Assembly (NCBI GenBank): GCA_002427735.1
Contig: DIYP01000006.1
Location: 248,001 to 312,000, forward strand
Direction: 5' to 3'
Source of the DNA: Flavobacteriales bacterium UBA6051
Lineage (GTDB): Bacteria > Bacteroidota > Bacteroidia > Flavobacteriales_D > Crocinitomicaceae
Length of the DNA stretch: 64,000 bases
Shown here in pieces: positions 47,872-56,877 of the stretch. The notes beneath the pieces are model-generated. The model saw only the letters and a program-made list of their open reading frames with translations, was not told the origin of the DNA and searched no databases. Each line of letters opens with the position of its first letter. The first letter of the stretch is position 1. A program made the translations under genes and the position numbers.

Positions 47872-49149
47872 ATGGGAAAGAATATTAAGAAAAGTTCCGG
47901 GAATCGCATTGTAATTATCGGTGGTGGTTTCGGAGGACTTGAGTTGGCAAGACGCTTAAGAAAAACGCCTTATCAGGTTGTCATTATTGATCGCCATAAT
48001 TATCATCAGTTCCAACCACTTTTTTATCAGGTAGCCACGGCTGGCTTGGAGCCTAGTTCAATTATTTTTCCCTTTCGAAAGAACTTCCAACGTATCAAAA
48101 ATTTTCATTTTCGATTAGCAGAAGTTGATTCGGTAAATACGGAAGAGAAGCAGGTGAATACATCCATTGGTCCCATTGATTATGACTATTTGATTATTGC
48201 AACGGGAGCAGGCAACAACTTTTTTGGAAACAAGGAAATTGAGAAACACGCCCTTCCAATGAAGAGTATTGTGGAATCAATTAATTTGAGAAATACAATT
48301 CTTGAACGTTTCGAACAAGCGTTGGAGGTAGATGAGGATAAACGAGAGGAATACTTGTCAGTAACCATTGCTGGGGCTGGGCCAACAGGAGTGGAATTGG
48401 CAGGTACGCTGGTTGAAATGCGTTCGAACATACTTCCTGTTGATTACCCAGAGTTGGATTTTAAGAAAATGAAAATTTACCTCGTGGAAGGATCACCAAG
48501 AGTGCTCAATGCTATGTCGGAAGCTTCTTCATTGAAAGCGCACGGCTATCTCGAAAAAATGGGAGTTGAAATTAAAACGGATACACGGGTTGATGCTTAT
48601 GATGGTGAAACCATTTCTTTAAGTGATGGCAACAACATTCGTTGTCGAACATTGATTTGGGCTGCTGGTGTCAAAGGAAATTTTCTAGATGGTTTGCCAG
48701 AAGGAACTATGGGAAGAGGAAACAGAATTCACGTTAATGCTTACAATCAGGTGAAAGGACTGGAAGATGTTTATGCATTAGGCGATGTAGCGTTAATGAC
48801 TGGAGATGACGCTTATCCTGATGGACACCCGCAAATGGCACAACCGGCTATTCAGCAAGGTAAGTTATTGGCCAATAATTTGAAAGCAAAGCTGAAAGGT
48901 CGATCAATGACTCCGTTCAAGTACAAAAATCTTGGGTCCATGGCAACTGTTGGTAAAAATAAGGCCGTTGTGGAATTACCGAAGTATAAGTTTTCAGGGT
49001 TTTTCGCCTGGCTTGTTTGGATGCTAGTTCATTTAAGATCAATTCTGGGAATCAAGAATAAATTCATTGTCTTCCTGAATTGGGTATGGAATTATTTTAC
49101 CTATAATCTTTCCTTAAGGCTTATTATCAAGCGTGACCTGGATAAATGA
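47872..49149 (+). CDS. ndh: type II NADH dehydrogenase (NDH-2)
   Basis: 425-residue FAD-dependent NADH:quinone oxidoreductase of the membrane surface, a non-proton-pumping entry to respiration. The FAD-binding G-G-G-F-G-G-L-E-L-A near residue 20, the second Rossmann motif A-G-A-G-P-T-G-V-E-L-A near residue 166, and D-V-Y-A-L-G-D-V-A near residue 300 are clear. The C-terminal amphipathic/hydrophobic segment (G-F-F-A-W-L-V-W-M-L-V-H) is the usual membrane anchor. It ends one base before the convergent helicase gene. Confidence 0.95.
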   Translation: MGKNIKKSSGNRIVIIGGGFGGLELARRLRKTPYQVVIIDRHNYHQFQPLFYQVATAGLEPSSIIFPFRKNFQRIKNFHFRLAEVDSVNTEEKQVNTSIGPIDYDYLIIATGAGNNFFGNKEIEKHALPMKSIVESINLRNTILERFEQALEVDEDKREEYLSVTIAGAGPTGVELAGTLVEMRSNILPVDYPELDFKKMKIYLVEGSPRVLNAMSEASSLKAHGYLEKMGVEIKTDTRVDAYDGETISLSDGNNIRCRTLIWAAGVKGNFLDGLPEGTMGRGNRIHVNAYNQVKGLEDVYALGDVALMTGDDAYPDGHPQMAQPAIQQGKLLANNLKAKLKGRSMTPFKYKNLGSMATVGKNKAVVELPKYKFSGFFAWLVWMLVHLRSILGIKNKFIVFLNWVWNYFTYNLSLRLIIKRDLDK

Positions 49150-49150
49150 A

Positions 49151-52100
49151 CTAGCCAATTAATCTGAGTTCATTGAGTGAAGTATAGAAAAGGTAGCATG
49201 TTACAGAGGGATACCCCATTGCACTGAGTACTTTCTTATAGTTGGCCAGTTGTTTCGTGTCTTTATCCGACGGCATTCCTGTTTTATAATCGAGAATGAG
49301 TGTTTCATCTTCTTTAATAATAAGCTTGTCAGGGCGTATTATATTGCGCTCATCTTCAATAATGGAAACCTCGCTTAGAACTTCCTTGGCACCTTTAAAC
49401 AAATCGGTATAAGAGGAGGTTGAAAGTAGTGTGGATAGGCGAGCGTGAAGCTCTGTTTTGTTTTCAGCGGCTACTAACCCCTCCTGAATAGCTTTTGTTA
49501 ATTGCTCATCAATTTGCAATTTATCATTGATTCGACTGGCAAGTAAATGAAATTCAATGCCAAACTGCATTTCAGGACTCAGATAATCATTGTCCGATAG
49601 TTCTTGAGTGTCCTGTAAAGCAATATCAGGAAACCACAGATGGTCCGTAATATTACTAGGATGGAAGATTTCTGTTTGTACCCTTCGTTCTTTCTGAGGA
49701 GTACGTTCACCATCATTTAAGTCAATAATATGAGCATCTTTTGAGACTTCCGCATTAGGCATTGATGAAACAACCGAGTGGAAAAGACTTCCAAATGTCT
49801 TCTTTTCAAAGAAATTCCCAACGTAAAGACGTTCTACGGGTCGCGTCATTGCAACGTAGCACTTGTTAACATTATCGCCAATTACTTGTTCTTTCTCATT
49901 GTCATAAAGCTCTTTCAGAATAGACAAGTGTTCTGATTGAGAAGGACGTTTATAGACCACAAAATCATCGATGTCTACTAGAAAATGCGACTTAACGTCC
50001 GCCGAAAAATTCATGGATGGAATGATCACTACAGGGAACTCTAATCCTTTCGATTTATGAATCGTCATAAGCTGAAGTGCATCATCGCTCTCCGGTATTT
50101 GAACAGCTATTTTATGTTTTTTCGATTCATATTCAGATAAAAAGCCTTTCAAGTCGGGACCTTTGTGGAGGCCAAAATCAAATGCGATGTCTGCCAAGTG
50201 ATGCAGGTAAGGGTCGCTAAGTTCATTGTAGCCGATCAATTTATAAAATTGCTGCACCAGATCATAGATACTTTCGTGCTTGAAGAAAAACTGCTTTTCT
50301 CCAGAAAAATGTTCTTCCAGAAAACGTTGATCGTCAAATACTCTGAAAGTCTTACCACTTTCCGTTTCTTTTTCCAGGATATATTGCTTGTAATCAGAAT
50401 AGGAGCCTGAGTAAATACGAAAGAATAATTCGGCAAACCGCTTTTTCTCATTTTCTCCAGACGGTTGTAAACGCCTTTTTAAATAAGCAATGGTCAACTG
50501 CACTTTCAAATTACTGTTGATCAACAAAGAATCCGTTGACACTACACTGTAACCAGCTTCGTTTAATCCAAGTGCCCAGCGATTGCATTCTCGATTGGTG
50601 TTTCCCAGAATACAAATTTCACCAAGAGCAAAGCCATCTTCCTGACATTCTTTTACCCAATCAATGATATGCGAAGTTAGTGCATCCGATGTTTTCTTTT
50701 CTTCTTTCGATACGATGTAAACGCGCCCGTTTTTTGAAGACATTGGGTTTTGTTCAATTGAATTGTAAAATTCAGCTGTTGCCGTCGGAAGTTCTTGACG
50801 GAGGGTTGTAAAGAATGTGTTATTGAAGTTAACAATGGATGGGCTGGATCTCCAGTTATTGGCTAGTTCATCGACTTGTCCCATCGTTTCAAAATAAGTC
50901 GAGTGGGTGGCGATCCGATGATCTTTTTCCGGATTGTAAATTGCTGGAAGCTGAACAAATTGTTCCGCAACGCCATTCTTAAAACGATAAATGGATTGTT
51001 TCGGGTCACCAACAATCAGGTTTTCCTTATTCTGAGAAATAGATTCCTTGATTAATGGAACCATATTCAACCATTGAAGTCTTGATGTATCCTGGAATTC
51101 ATCCAATAAGAAGTGATGAAATTTTGTTCCCATACGTTCATAAATGAAAGGGGTACTTTCATTTTGAATCAACTCCGAAATCAATGTATTGAATTCCGAG
51201 ATTCGGATTAGTTGCTCTTCTTTTCTAACGCGCTTCAATGCGCCTGCCATGTACTGAAGAAGTGCCATGTTAAAGAAGTTCTTCATGAAAAGATCTAGGG
51301 AGATATACTGCCTGATGTTTTCTGAATGAAAATCAACCATAGAACGAATGATCGACTTTATTGATTCCGGAAAATAATGCTCGGGTTTTAATTCCGCTTC
51401 CAGGTTCTTTGCGAAGCTATCTGAAATGATCTGTGCTTCGTTGGGAAATGAAGAATAGCTCATCATCTTCACGATCGCATTGTACGTGCGTGATTTTCCC
51501 GGTAAAGATTCTGGGGTAAGATTTTCTTGATCTACTGTCCGATGCAACTGTTGAGCCATATCAACCAACGATTGATCGAGTTGAAGACGTTGTTTTCTCA
51601 AACTACCATAATGCTCAAGGGAAAAATCCATTTCGAGCAGCCGCTCCACAACTGAGTTGTTCTTCTCACTCCTGAGGATATGACCGAACTCAACCAAACT
51701 TCGTCGAAAGTTCCATTGATTGCCATCATCGATGTTGGTGCGCGCATAGTACAATATTAAGTCGTTGAGTTCCTTTGAACCCTCTTCTCCAAGTTGGTTG
51801 AGCAGGTCGTCAACAATTTTTTCGATCAGCTCGCTTTCGTCCATGATGACTTCAAAGTCATTAGGCAGATCTAGATCTCGACCAAATGATTTAATCAACT
51901 TGAGATTAAATTTGTCAATAGTCATCACATGGAATTCTTCATAGCGATGTAAAATTCCTTCCAGCGATTTACGGCAGCGCTCCTCCACTTCTTCCTCTGA
52001 CATCCGAAGCTCTTTGGATAATTCAGCGGTTAACAGGGAACCATTTCCACGATAATATTCTGGAGATCCTATGGTGTCCAAAGCCTGAATGATGCGCTCT

Positions 52101-52309
52101 TTCATTTCCAGTGCCGCCTTATTCGTAAATGTCATTGCAATGACATGCGAAAAAGCACTTGGAGTAGCTTCCTTGTGGGTGAGTAACTTAATGTATTCTT
52201 TCACCAAGTGATAGGTCTTCCCACTTCCTGCAGAAGCGTTCAACACTTTGAGCGGTTTTTTCGTTATAGTATTCAGAGGAAACTGTTTTTTCGAAGATAC
52301 AACTTTCAC
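49151..52309 (-). CDS. AddA/RecB-like UvrD-family helicase-nuclease
   Basis: 1052-residue superfamily 1 helicase fused to a RecB-type nuclease. Walker A is A-S-A-G-S-G-K-T at residues 25-32; motif Ia is A-M-T-F-T-N-K-A-A; motif II is L-L-D-E-F-Q-D-T near 405-412; motif V contains T-I-H-K-S-K-G-L-E-F-P near 775. The C-terminal nuclease motif is R-P-D-K-L-I, an acidic turn, then I-L-D-Y-K-T-G (about residues 992-1011). It fits the AddA subunit of AddAB double-strand-break repair enzymes. An adjacent AddB is not present in the window. Confidence 0.92.
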   Translation of the reverse strand: MKVVSSKKQFPLNTITKKPLKVLNASAGSGKTYHLVKEYIKLLTHKEATPSAFSHVIAMTFTNKAALEMKERIIQALDTIGSPEYYRGNGSLLTAELSKELRMSEEEVEERCRKSLEGILHRYEEFHVMTIDKFNLKLIKSFGRDLDLPNDFEVIMDESELIEKIVDDLLNQLGEEGSKELNDLILYYARTNIDDGNQWNFRRSLVEFGHILRSEKNNSVVERLLEMDFSLEHYGSLRKQRLQLDQSLVDMAQQLHRTVDQENLTPESLPGKSRTYNAIVKMMSYSSFPNEAQIISDSFAKNLEAELKPEHYFPESIKSIIRSMVDFHSENIRQYISLDLFMKNFFNMALLQYMAGALKRVRKEEQLIRISEFNTLISELIQNESTPFIYERMGTKFHHFLLDEFQDTSRLQWLNMVPLIKESISQNKENLIVGDPKQSIYRFKNGVAEQFVQLPAIYNPEKDHRIATHSTYFETMGQVDELANNWRSSPSIVNFNNTFFTTLRQELPTATAEFYNSIEQNPMSSKNGRVYIVSKEEKKTSDALTSHIIDWVKECQEDGFALGEICILGNTNRECNRWALGLNEAGYSVVSTDSLLINSNLKVQLTIAYLKRRLQPSGENEKKRFAELFFRIYSGSYSDYKQYILEKETESGKTFRVFDDQRFLEEHFSGEKQFFFKHESIYDLVQQFYKLIGYNELSDPYLHHLADIAFDFGLHKGPDLKGFLSEYESKKHKIAVQIPESDDALQLMTIHKSKGLEFPVVIIPSMNFSADVKSHFLVDIDDFVVYKRPSQSEHLSILKELYDNEKEQVIGDNVNKCYVAMTRPVERLYVGNFFEKKTFGSLFHSVVSSMPNAEVSKDAHIIDLNDGERTPQKERRVQTEIFHPSNITDHLWFPDIALQDTQELSDNDYLSPEMQFGIEFHLLASRINDKLQIDEQLTKAIQEGLVAAENKTELHARLSTLLSTSSYTDLFKGAKEVLSEVSIIEDERNIIRPDKLIIKEDETLILDYKTGMPSDKDTKQLANYKKVLSAMGYPSVTCYLFYTSLNELRLIG

Positions 52310-52392
52310 CTAAAAAAGTGTGATGATATCCATAAGAAATTACAGGGTTTATATAGAAGAGAAAAAGCTTAAAAGTTGTAAATTTGATAGAT

Positions 52393-53148
52393 ATGGTAAA
52401 TGTTAGAAATATTAGTCTTTTAGCATTAGCTGCAGTGGTGCTAATTTCTTGTAAAAAGAAAGAAGAAGAACCTTGTGATCCTGTTCCAGAAGGACAGTTG
52501 AAGGTTTCAGTGCAACCAATGTACGGTGCCCAGAATTTGTACTTAGATTCTACTTACACTACAACAGAAGGTTATGACGTTCAATTCACGAGTATTAAGT
52601 TTTACATGGAGAACGCTCGAAACGGGAGTTCTCAGTTGATTGACGCAGGTCTTTTTGACTATGGTGAACGAGGGACGCTTTTGTTTGAATCGGAAGGTGC
52701 GCATGAGAATTTTACATCTTTCAATGCGAATCTTGGAGTGCACGAATCAATTAATCACAATGATCCTGCAGCTTTTCCGTCGGAAAGTGTGTTGAATATC
52801 CAAAATTCAAATGACATGTATTGGGGATGGAATCCCGGATTTATCTTTGTGAAGGTAGAGGCAAGAGTAGACACTATTCAAGATGCCAATGCGTTATTCG
52901 ATCATAACGTCGTGTTCCATATCGGAAAGGATGAAAACTTCAAAACTTTGACTTTTTCGGATATTAATTGGACGGATATTGGAGGAGCGCATGAGTTTCA
53001 GTTGAAATTAGAAATGGATAAATTTTTACAGAATGGTTCGAGTGTAATAGATCTCAAAAATGAATTTACTTCGCACTCCGGAGCGGGTCAAGAAGTCTTG
53101 AGTGATAAAGTTATTTCCAATTTCAGAGACGCGTTAAGCCCTTTATAG
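52393..53148 (+). CDS. mbnP: MbnP-family copper-binding lipoprotein
   Basis: 251-residue lipoprotein (L-I-S-C lipobox, Cys20) with an MbnP-type beta domain. The family pattern is visible: T-T-T-E-G-Y-D-V-Q-F-T-S-I-K-F-Y near residues 56-71, the diagnostic M-Y-W-G-W-N-P-G-F-I-F at about 142-152, and F-H-I-G near 175-178. In characterised MbnP a tryptophan is converted to kynurenine by its partner MbnH and the protein binds copper; W144 or W146 is the likely target here (inference). The ATG at 52393 is favoured over a TTG at 52384. It ends exactly where the di-heme partner gene begins. Confidence 0.85.
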   Translation: MVNVRNISLLALAAVVLISCKKKEEEPCDPVPEGQLKVSVQPMYGAQNLYLDSTYTTTEGYDVQFTSIKFYMENARNGSSQLIDAGLFDYGERGTLLFESEGAHENFTSFNANLGVHESINHNDPAAFPSESVLNIQNSNDMYWGWNPGFIFVKVEARVDTIQDANALFDHNVVFHIGKDENFKTLTFSDINWTDIGGAHEFQLKLEMDKFLQNGSSVIDLKNEFTSHSGAGQEVLSDKVISNFRDALSPL

Positions 53149-54222
53149 ATGAGGTATTTGATTCTTTCCATAGGTCTATTATTCATTGCGCTGGGATGTA
53201 AAAAAGACAAAGTCTTTAGTGGCCCAACGCCTTATGAGTTGGATATTCCATCTCACTTTCCTACCATGATTATTCCGGATGATAATCCAATGACAGTGGA
53301 AGGAGTAGAATTGGGAAGAAGATTGTTTTATGACAAGCGGTTGAGCGGAGATAATTCTCAGGCTTGCGCAACATGCCATTTACCTTCTGCAGGTTTTTCT
53401 GACCCTGAACAATTTTCAACAGGGATTGATGGCATCCAGGGAGATCGAAATTCAATGGCGTTGATTAACCTCGGTTGGAATACTTCTTTTTTCTGGGATG
53501 GTCGATCAAAAACATTAGAAGAGCAGATTATTGAGCCTGTGGTGAATCCGATTGAAATGCATGAAGAGTGGAAAGATGTCATTGATAAATTAAGCGGTGA
53601 TCAGCGTTATCAGGAGATGTTTGGCCAGGCATTTATGACAAAAACAATTGACTCACTCAATGCGGCTAAAGCGATGGCGCAATTTATTCGCACGCTGATT
53701 TCCAGTGATTCTAAGTTTGATGTGATGTATCGCTACGAATACAATTTCGAACTTTCACCAGAGGAAGAGGCGATTTATCAGACGATTACACCTTCAGAAT
53801 GGGCAGGCTACGATTTATTTAAGAGTTTAAATGGTGCAGACTGCTTTCACTGTCATAATGGTCCATTGATGCAGGTGCACAAATTCAGCAATAATGGTTT
53901 GGATGCCACATTTACGGATCTTGGAAGAGGCTTGGTGACCGGGAATCCAAATGACAATGGTAAGTTTAAAGTGCCGACATTACGCAATATTGCATACACG
54001 GCTCCTTACATGCACGATGGTCGTTTTCAAACACTTGATGAGGTCATTGATCACTATTCGTTTGGGGTAGTCATGAGCCCAACGATTGATCCAAACATGG
54101 AATTCGCATCTCAAGGAGGTGTTCAATTGGATGCCTTTGAAAGAGACTTATTGAAACAGTTTTTAATGACGCTCACAGATGACAATTTCGTTAATAATCC
54201 AAACTTTCAAGAGCCTCAATAA
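53149..54222 (+). CDS. mbnH: MbnH-type di-heme cytochrome c peroxidase/MauG-family protein
   Basis: 357-residue lipoprotein (A-L-G-C, Cys17) with two c-type heme sites, C-A-T-C-H at 73-77 and C-F-H-C-H at 232-236. Family features are G-R-R-L-F-Y-D, W-D-G-R-S, N-P-I-E-M and the second-half K-V-P-T-L-R-N-I-A-Y-T-A-P-Y-M-H-D-G. The MauG/CcpA superfamily includes peroxidases and enzymes that oxidise residues of partner proteins. Zero spacing to the MbnP gene strongly suggests the MbnPH pair. Confidence 0.9.
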   Translation: MRYLILSIGLLFIALGCKKDKVFSGPTPYELDIPSHFPTMIIPDDNPMTVEGVELGRRLFYDKRLSGDNSQACATCHLPSAGFSDPEQFSTGIDGIQGDRNSMALINLGWNTSFFWDGRSKTLEEQIIEPVVNPIEMHEEWKDVIDKLSGDQRYQEMFGQAFMTKTIDSLNAAKAMAQFIRTLISSDSKFDVMYRYEYNFELSPEEEAIYQTITPSEWAGYDLFKSLNGADCFHCHNGPLMQVHKFSNNGLDATFTDLGRGLVTGNPNDNGKFKVPTLRNIAYTAPYMHDGRFQTLDEVIDHYSFGVVMSPTIDPNMEFASQGGVQLDAFERDLLKQFLMTLTDDNFVNNPNFQEPQ

Positions 54223-54237
54223 ATAATTTTGTTTCTT

Positions 54238-54251
54238 TTGTATATATACAA
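54238..54251. promoter_or_regulatory. perfect palindrome before the 474-residue protein gene
   Basis: TTGTATATATACAA is a perfect 14-bp palindrome 8 nt before the ATG at 54260. It may be an operator or simply part of an AT-rich leader. Confidence 0.35.
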
Positions 54252-54259
54252 TAGTGCCG

Positions 54260-55678
54260 ATGATTGACGAAAGACGTTTAACGACAGAAGAAAAAGCATT
54301 AAAAATTAATCTGACGTCAGATATTTATGGATGCTTTGCGGAGATTGGAGCTGGACAAGAAGTTGCAGCAAACTTTTTTAAAGCAGGGGGGAGTTCTGGA
54401 ACCATTGCTCATTCGCAATCGGCTTATGATATGAAGGTTTCTGATTCTATGTATGGCGAGGCATCGCGATACGTATGTGAAGAACGCCTTATGACTATGT
54501 TAAGCACGGAGTACGACTCTTTGGTTGAACGGTTACCCAAAAAGATCAAGGATTCACGGTTTTTTGCTTTCTGTAATACGGTTGAATCACTGAATTATCA
54601 CAAGACCAACCAAGGACAAGGATGGGTCGGGATGCGCTTTCAGCTTTCGCTGGAAGAGCCACCCAATGACGTGATACTGCATATAAAAATGCATGATAAT
54701 AGCCACCGTGCGCAGCAGGATGCTTTGGGGATTTTAGGAGTTAACCTCATTTACGCATGTTATTTTCACAATCATGATTTAGACGAATTTCTTACAACTT
54801 TGGTCCATCGCCTTCCACGTGACCGAATGGAAATTGATATGCTACGTTTTTCAGGTCCTGATTTCGAAAATGTAGACAATAGAATTATTGCGTTGAACCT
54901 TGTGAAACGAGGAATTACAGACGCTACAATGTTTGATTTGAGCGGAAATGTTTTACAGCCTGCTACCGCTTTATACAAAAAGAATATTTTGTTGATGCGC
55001 GGGCGTTTCAGACCAGTGACGAAAGTGCACATTGACATGATCGAAAAGGGGAAACGACAGTTTCTGGCCGAAGAAGGCATCGAGGAAGACAATGTTCGTG
55101 TCGTTTTTGAATTGACGCTGAAAGACTTAACGGCAGATGGTCGTATTTCTGATAAGGATTTTGTTGATCGAGCAGAACTTCTTGGAACGCTGGGGTATAC
55201 CGTAATGATCAGTAATTACCTGAAACATTACAAAATGGTGGATTATCTGTCTACAATTGCTCGAGGTCATATGATGGGAGTAATCGTTGGTGTATATAAT
55301 CTGCAAACCATTTTTGACGAGCGTTATTATGACAATCTTCCAGGCGGTCTATTGGAGGCATTCGGTAGAGGATTTGGACATGATGTTAAGATGTATGTTT
55401 ATCCTGCAAATGAAGTGGAAACGGGAGATTTATATGGTCTAGACAACTTTGATGTGCCTCAGAATCTGGCTGGATTGCTCCAATACATGAAAGACAACAA
55501 TAAGATTGCCAAGTTTGACGACTTTGATAAAGGGTTATTGGGCATCATGTCTGATGAAGTACTTTCTAAGATTAAAGCGGGGGCTTCAAGCTGGGAAGAA
55601 GATGTGCCTTTTGAGGTAGTTAAAGCAATTAAATTCTACGAGCTATTTGGTTACAAAAAAAAAGAGGTAGCTCATTAA
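54260..55678 (+). CDS. conserved protein of unknown function
   Basis: About 472-residue soluble protein, no signal peptide or membrane helix. Notable segments are G-C-F-A-E-I-G-A-G-Q-E-V-A-A-N-F-F-K-A-G, W-V-G-M-R-F-Q-L-S, L-L-M-R-G-R-F-R-P-V-T-K-V-H-I-D-M and I-S-N-Y-L-K-H-Y-K-M-V-D-Y-L. I have a vague recollection of close relatives in Bacteroidota that automated annotation names inconsistently, so I assign no function. The ATG at 54260 is preferred to the GTG at 54254. It may be read through from mbnH but has its own palindromic leader. Confidence 0.8.
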   Translation: MIDERRLTTEEKALKINLTSDIYGCFAEIGAGQEVAANFFKAGGSSGTIAHSQSAYDMKVSDSMYGEASRYVCEERLMTMLSTEYDSLVERLPKKIKDSRFFAFCNTVESLNYHKTNQGQGWVGMRFQLSLEEPPNDVILHIKMHDNSHRAQQDALGILGVNLIYACYFHNHDLDEFLTTLVHRLPRDRMEIDMLRFSGPDFENVDNRIIALNLVKRGITDATMFDLSGNVLQPATALYKKNILLMRGRFRPVTKVHIDMIEKGKRQFLAEEGIEEDNVRVVFELTLKDLTADGRISDKDFVDRAELLGTLGYTVMISNYLKHYKMVDYLSTIARGHMMGVIVGVYNLQTIFDERYYDNLPGGLLEAFGRGFGHDVKMYVYPANEVETGDLYGLDNFDVPQNLAGLLQYMKDNNKIAKFDDFDKGLLGIMSDEVLSKIKAGASSWEEDVPFEVVKAIKFYELFGYKKKEVAH

Positions 55679-55679
55679 G

Positions 55680-56771
55680 CTAGAATTTCGTAACTATCGC
55701 CGATCGGTTACCGGATGTTATTATAAGTGTTGATGAAAGAATTCGTTCAGTATTAACCGATACTTTGTATCCCGATCGCTTAATTTCGCACTTGTTTGTT
55801 AAATCACGGCCCATAAGATCAGATACTTTTATTGTTCCCAATTCATCTTTAGAACCAATTAGTTCAAAAACTCCATTTGATGGGTTCGGGCTAACAATCA
55901 ATTTATCATTTAATACTTTCTCTTTACGGTCGACTGAAATGACATCAAAATACGTTTGAGTTCCATCAAAATCGGTTTGACTTATTCTATAGTATGAAAC
56001 ACCTTCATATGAGTCATAATCGGAATAGGTATAGTTCAACAATTTATCTGATTCTCCCGCACCCTTTACGTTCTGAATAAATTCCCAATTAACTCCATTC
56101 AATGACCTCTCAATCGTGAAGTAATCATTCTTCTGCTCCGTTGAGGTACTCCAAGACAATTCTACGAACTTAGGACGTGGTGTTGCCCTGAAAGAAATCA
56201 AGCCAACCGGTAATGGGGCACCTAAAATGTAATGAGCATGGGCATTTATCTCTCGATAATTGAATGTTAACCCAAAAGGATAAGATTTACCAATTCCACC
56301 TCTCAAGCTGAGGTTCGCGTCTGATGCTAAGAGTGTGTTTGCAGCGACTCCGTCGGTATAACTCGTTCCAGCGCCAAAATCATTGGTAATGTAGAACCCA
56401 TATGTTTGACCGGCAGGAATAGTAACATTCACAGTAATTGGTATTGGGGTAGGGATATTGTTTCCAAGAGAAGCCAAACCAGTCGTTGACCCAACTAAAG
56501 TCCATGCGGCCGCATTGGTTTCATTTCCAACGAAAGTCCCAGGGCGATAGTAAATCTCATAATTTGCAGTTGTTCCAGCATAAAGATTTACATCAAAACA
56601 CAAAATAGTAAGTTCGTTGGTTGCTGTTAGATCGAACATTGCTCCACGCTGGCCATTATTAGAATTATAAGGGGTGGCAATATTGGAGGAAGGAGAAATA
56701 CACTGTCCCTTAGTTGGGGTAGTATACAGAAATATCAGAAATGAAAGTGTGAATAAAGTCTTCATTTTCAA
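55680..56771 (-). CDS. secreted protein with T9SS type-A sorting domain
   Basis: 363-residue protein. A signal peptide ends near T-K-G-Q-C; the N-terminal half resembles beta-sandwich adhesion domains; the middle has the common L-S-W-S-T-S-T-E-Q-K-N-D-Y-F-T-I-E-R-S pattern. The C-terminal about 75 residues form a Por_Secre_tail domain (S-P-N-P-S-N-G-V-F-E-L and S-T-L-I-I-T-S-G). It is exported by T9SS to the surface. Its stop is one base from the convergent neighbour's stop. Confidence 0.9.
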   Translation of the reverse strand: MKMKTLFTLSFLIFLYTTPTKGQCISPSSNIATPYNSNNGQRGAMFDLTATNELTILCFDVNLYAGTTANYEIYYRPGTFVGNETNAAAWTLVGSTTGLASLGNNIPTPIPITVNVTIPAGQTYGFYITNDFGAGTSYTDGVAANTLLASDANLSLRGGIGKSYPFGLTFNYREINAHAHYILGAPLPVGLISFRATPRPKFVELSWSTSTEQKNDYFTIERSLNGVNWEFIQNVKGAGESDKLLNYTYSDYDSYEGVSYYRISQTDFDGTQTYFDVISVDRKEKVLNDKLIVSPNPSNGVFELIGSKDELGTIKVSDLMGRDLTNKCEIKRSGYKVSVNTERILSSTLIITSGNRSAIVTKF

Positions 56772-56877
56772 GTGAGTATAAATGTGATTCCGACAAATCT
56801 AGTTTTTTTTTAGTACTTAAGGTCAACTATGCATAGTTTTATTGCATAGCAACTGAATATAAGCCAAGCCTTCTAAA

